DNA of 6,608 bases from Pyrinomonadaceae bacterium (GTDB lineage Bacteria > Acidobacteriota > Blastocatellia > Pyrinomonadales > Pyrinomonadaceae): positions 1 to 6,608 of the forward strand of contig JACCTF010000260.1 in NCBI GenBank assembly GCA_013812565.1. The letters run 5' to 3'. Positions within the stretch are counted from its first letter, which is position 1, and each line of letters begins with the position of its first letter. The position numbers and the translations under genes are program-made. Of the stretch, positions 6,258-6,608 are shown piece by piece. The notes under the pieces were generated by a model. It did not search any database. It saw nothing but the letters and a program-made list of their open reading frames with translations, and was not told where the DNA came from.

Positions 6258-6608
6258 TCAACGTTGTAGCGGTTTCGGGTTTGGCTGCGCGCGGTTATTG
6301 CGGCGTTGCTGACGCCCCGCGCGCGCCCCTTCTTTTCTGCCGCTTGCATTCGCGCCGCGCGATTTATTCACCGTCGGAAAGACCTTGGCGAGTTCGGCCT
6401 TCACCTTGTCGTTCTTCTTATCGCCCGCCACGTTCGTCCACTCGTATGGGTCTTTCGTTTCGTCATACAACTCTTCATCGCCGTTCTCGTAGCGGATATA
6501 GCGCCACTCAGCCGAGCGCGCGGCGTGGTTTTGAAAGCCGTGCGTGGTCAGCGCGGGCGTCGTCCACTTGGCGTTCGGGTCGGCCAATAGCTTCTTAATG
6601 CTCACGCC
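6258..6608 (-). CDS. C-terminal end of an iduronate-2-sulfatase-like sulfatase (5' end outside window)
   Basis: The open frame enters from the window edge and stops at 6258. [15 protein letters not shown], then [40 protein letters not shown] and [13 protein letters not shown] match the C-terminal subdomain of bacterial iduronate-2-sulfatase/choline-sulfatase-like enzymes, especially the [11 protein letters not shown] and DPYEWTN blocks. The active-site region lies outside the window, so activity cannot be judged. After PTVNK, where relatives usually end, there is an unusual basic tail of about 35 residues ([30 protein letters not shown]). The next sulfatase starts 10 bases downstream, indicating one transcript. 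Confidence 0.85.
   Translation of the reverse strand, partial: GVSIKKLLADPNAKWTTPALTTHGFQNHAARSAEWRYIRYENGDEELYDETKDPYEWTNVAGDKKNDKVKAELAKVFPTVNKSRGANASGRKEGARAGRQQRRNNRAQPNPKPLQR

Noticed and set aside
1..6608. CRISPR array, tRNA/rRNA, phage or defence system
   Set aside because: No regularly spaced repeats, tRNA-like cloverleaf, rRNA stretch, or phage or defence protein motifs were seen on either strand.

Overview
The window is about 6.6 kb with every recognisable gene on the minus strand, so transcription runs from position 6608 towards position 1. It looks like soil or sediment Acidobacteriota. The main reason is the end of an Oar-like TonB-dependent receptor at 930-1127, a protein type greatly expanded in that phylum, together with several secreted type I sulfatases. 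Planctomycetota share the sulfatases but rarely carry this receptor, so they are the second choice. The assignment is an inference from gene content only.

Layout in transcription order: (1) 6608-6258, the C-terminal end of an iduronate-2-sulfatase-like sulfatase, cut by the window edge. (2) 6247-4807, a second secreted sulfatase with the CxPSR active-site motif. It starts 10 bases after the first one ends, but is broken by a frameshift near 5921 and cut at its 3' end by an insertion sequence. (3) 4846-3608, a complete ISAs1-family insertion sequence of 1239 bp with 20-bp perfect inverted ends and an intact DDE transposase. (4) about 3572-3071, a 5'-truncated, frameshifted remnant of a C45/choloylglycine-hydrolase-type amide hydrolase. 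(5) 3031-1295, an intact secreted arylsulfatase. (6) 1294-1128, a spacer with two strong hairpins, one with a terminator-like T run. (7) about 1127-930, an orphan C-terminal scrap of a TonB-dependent receptor. (8) 909-1, the N-terminal 303 residues of a Tat-exported beta-propeller-like protein of unknown function, cut by the window edge.

The ancestral locus was probably a gene set for export and desulfation of sulfated organic matter: three sulfatases of different subfamilies, an amide hydrolase, an outer-membrane receptor and a secreted propeller protein. It is now partly decayed. The insertion sequence separates two different broken genes and has no target-site duplication, which points to an IS-mediated deletion or recombination rather than a simple insertion. 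Only the 3031-1295 arylsulfatase and the transposase are complete and intact here. I found no evidence of a wholly new system. The most interesting local signals are the deletion-type IS junction and a hairpin in the IS leader that could mask the transposase ribosome binding site in read-through transcripts.
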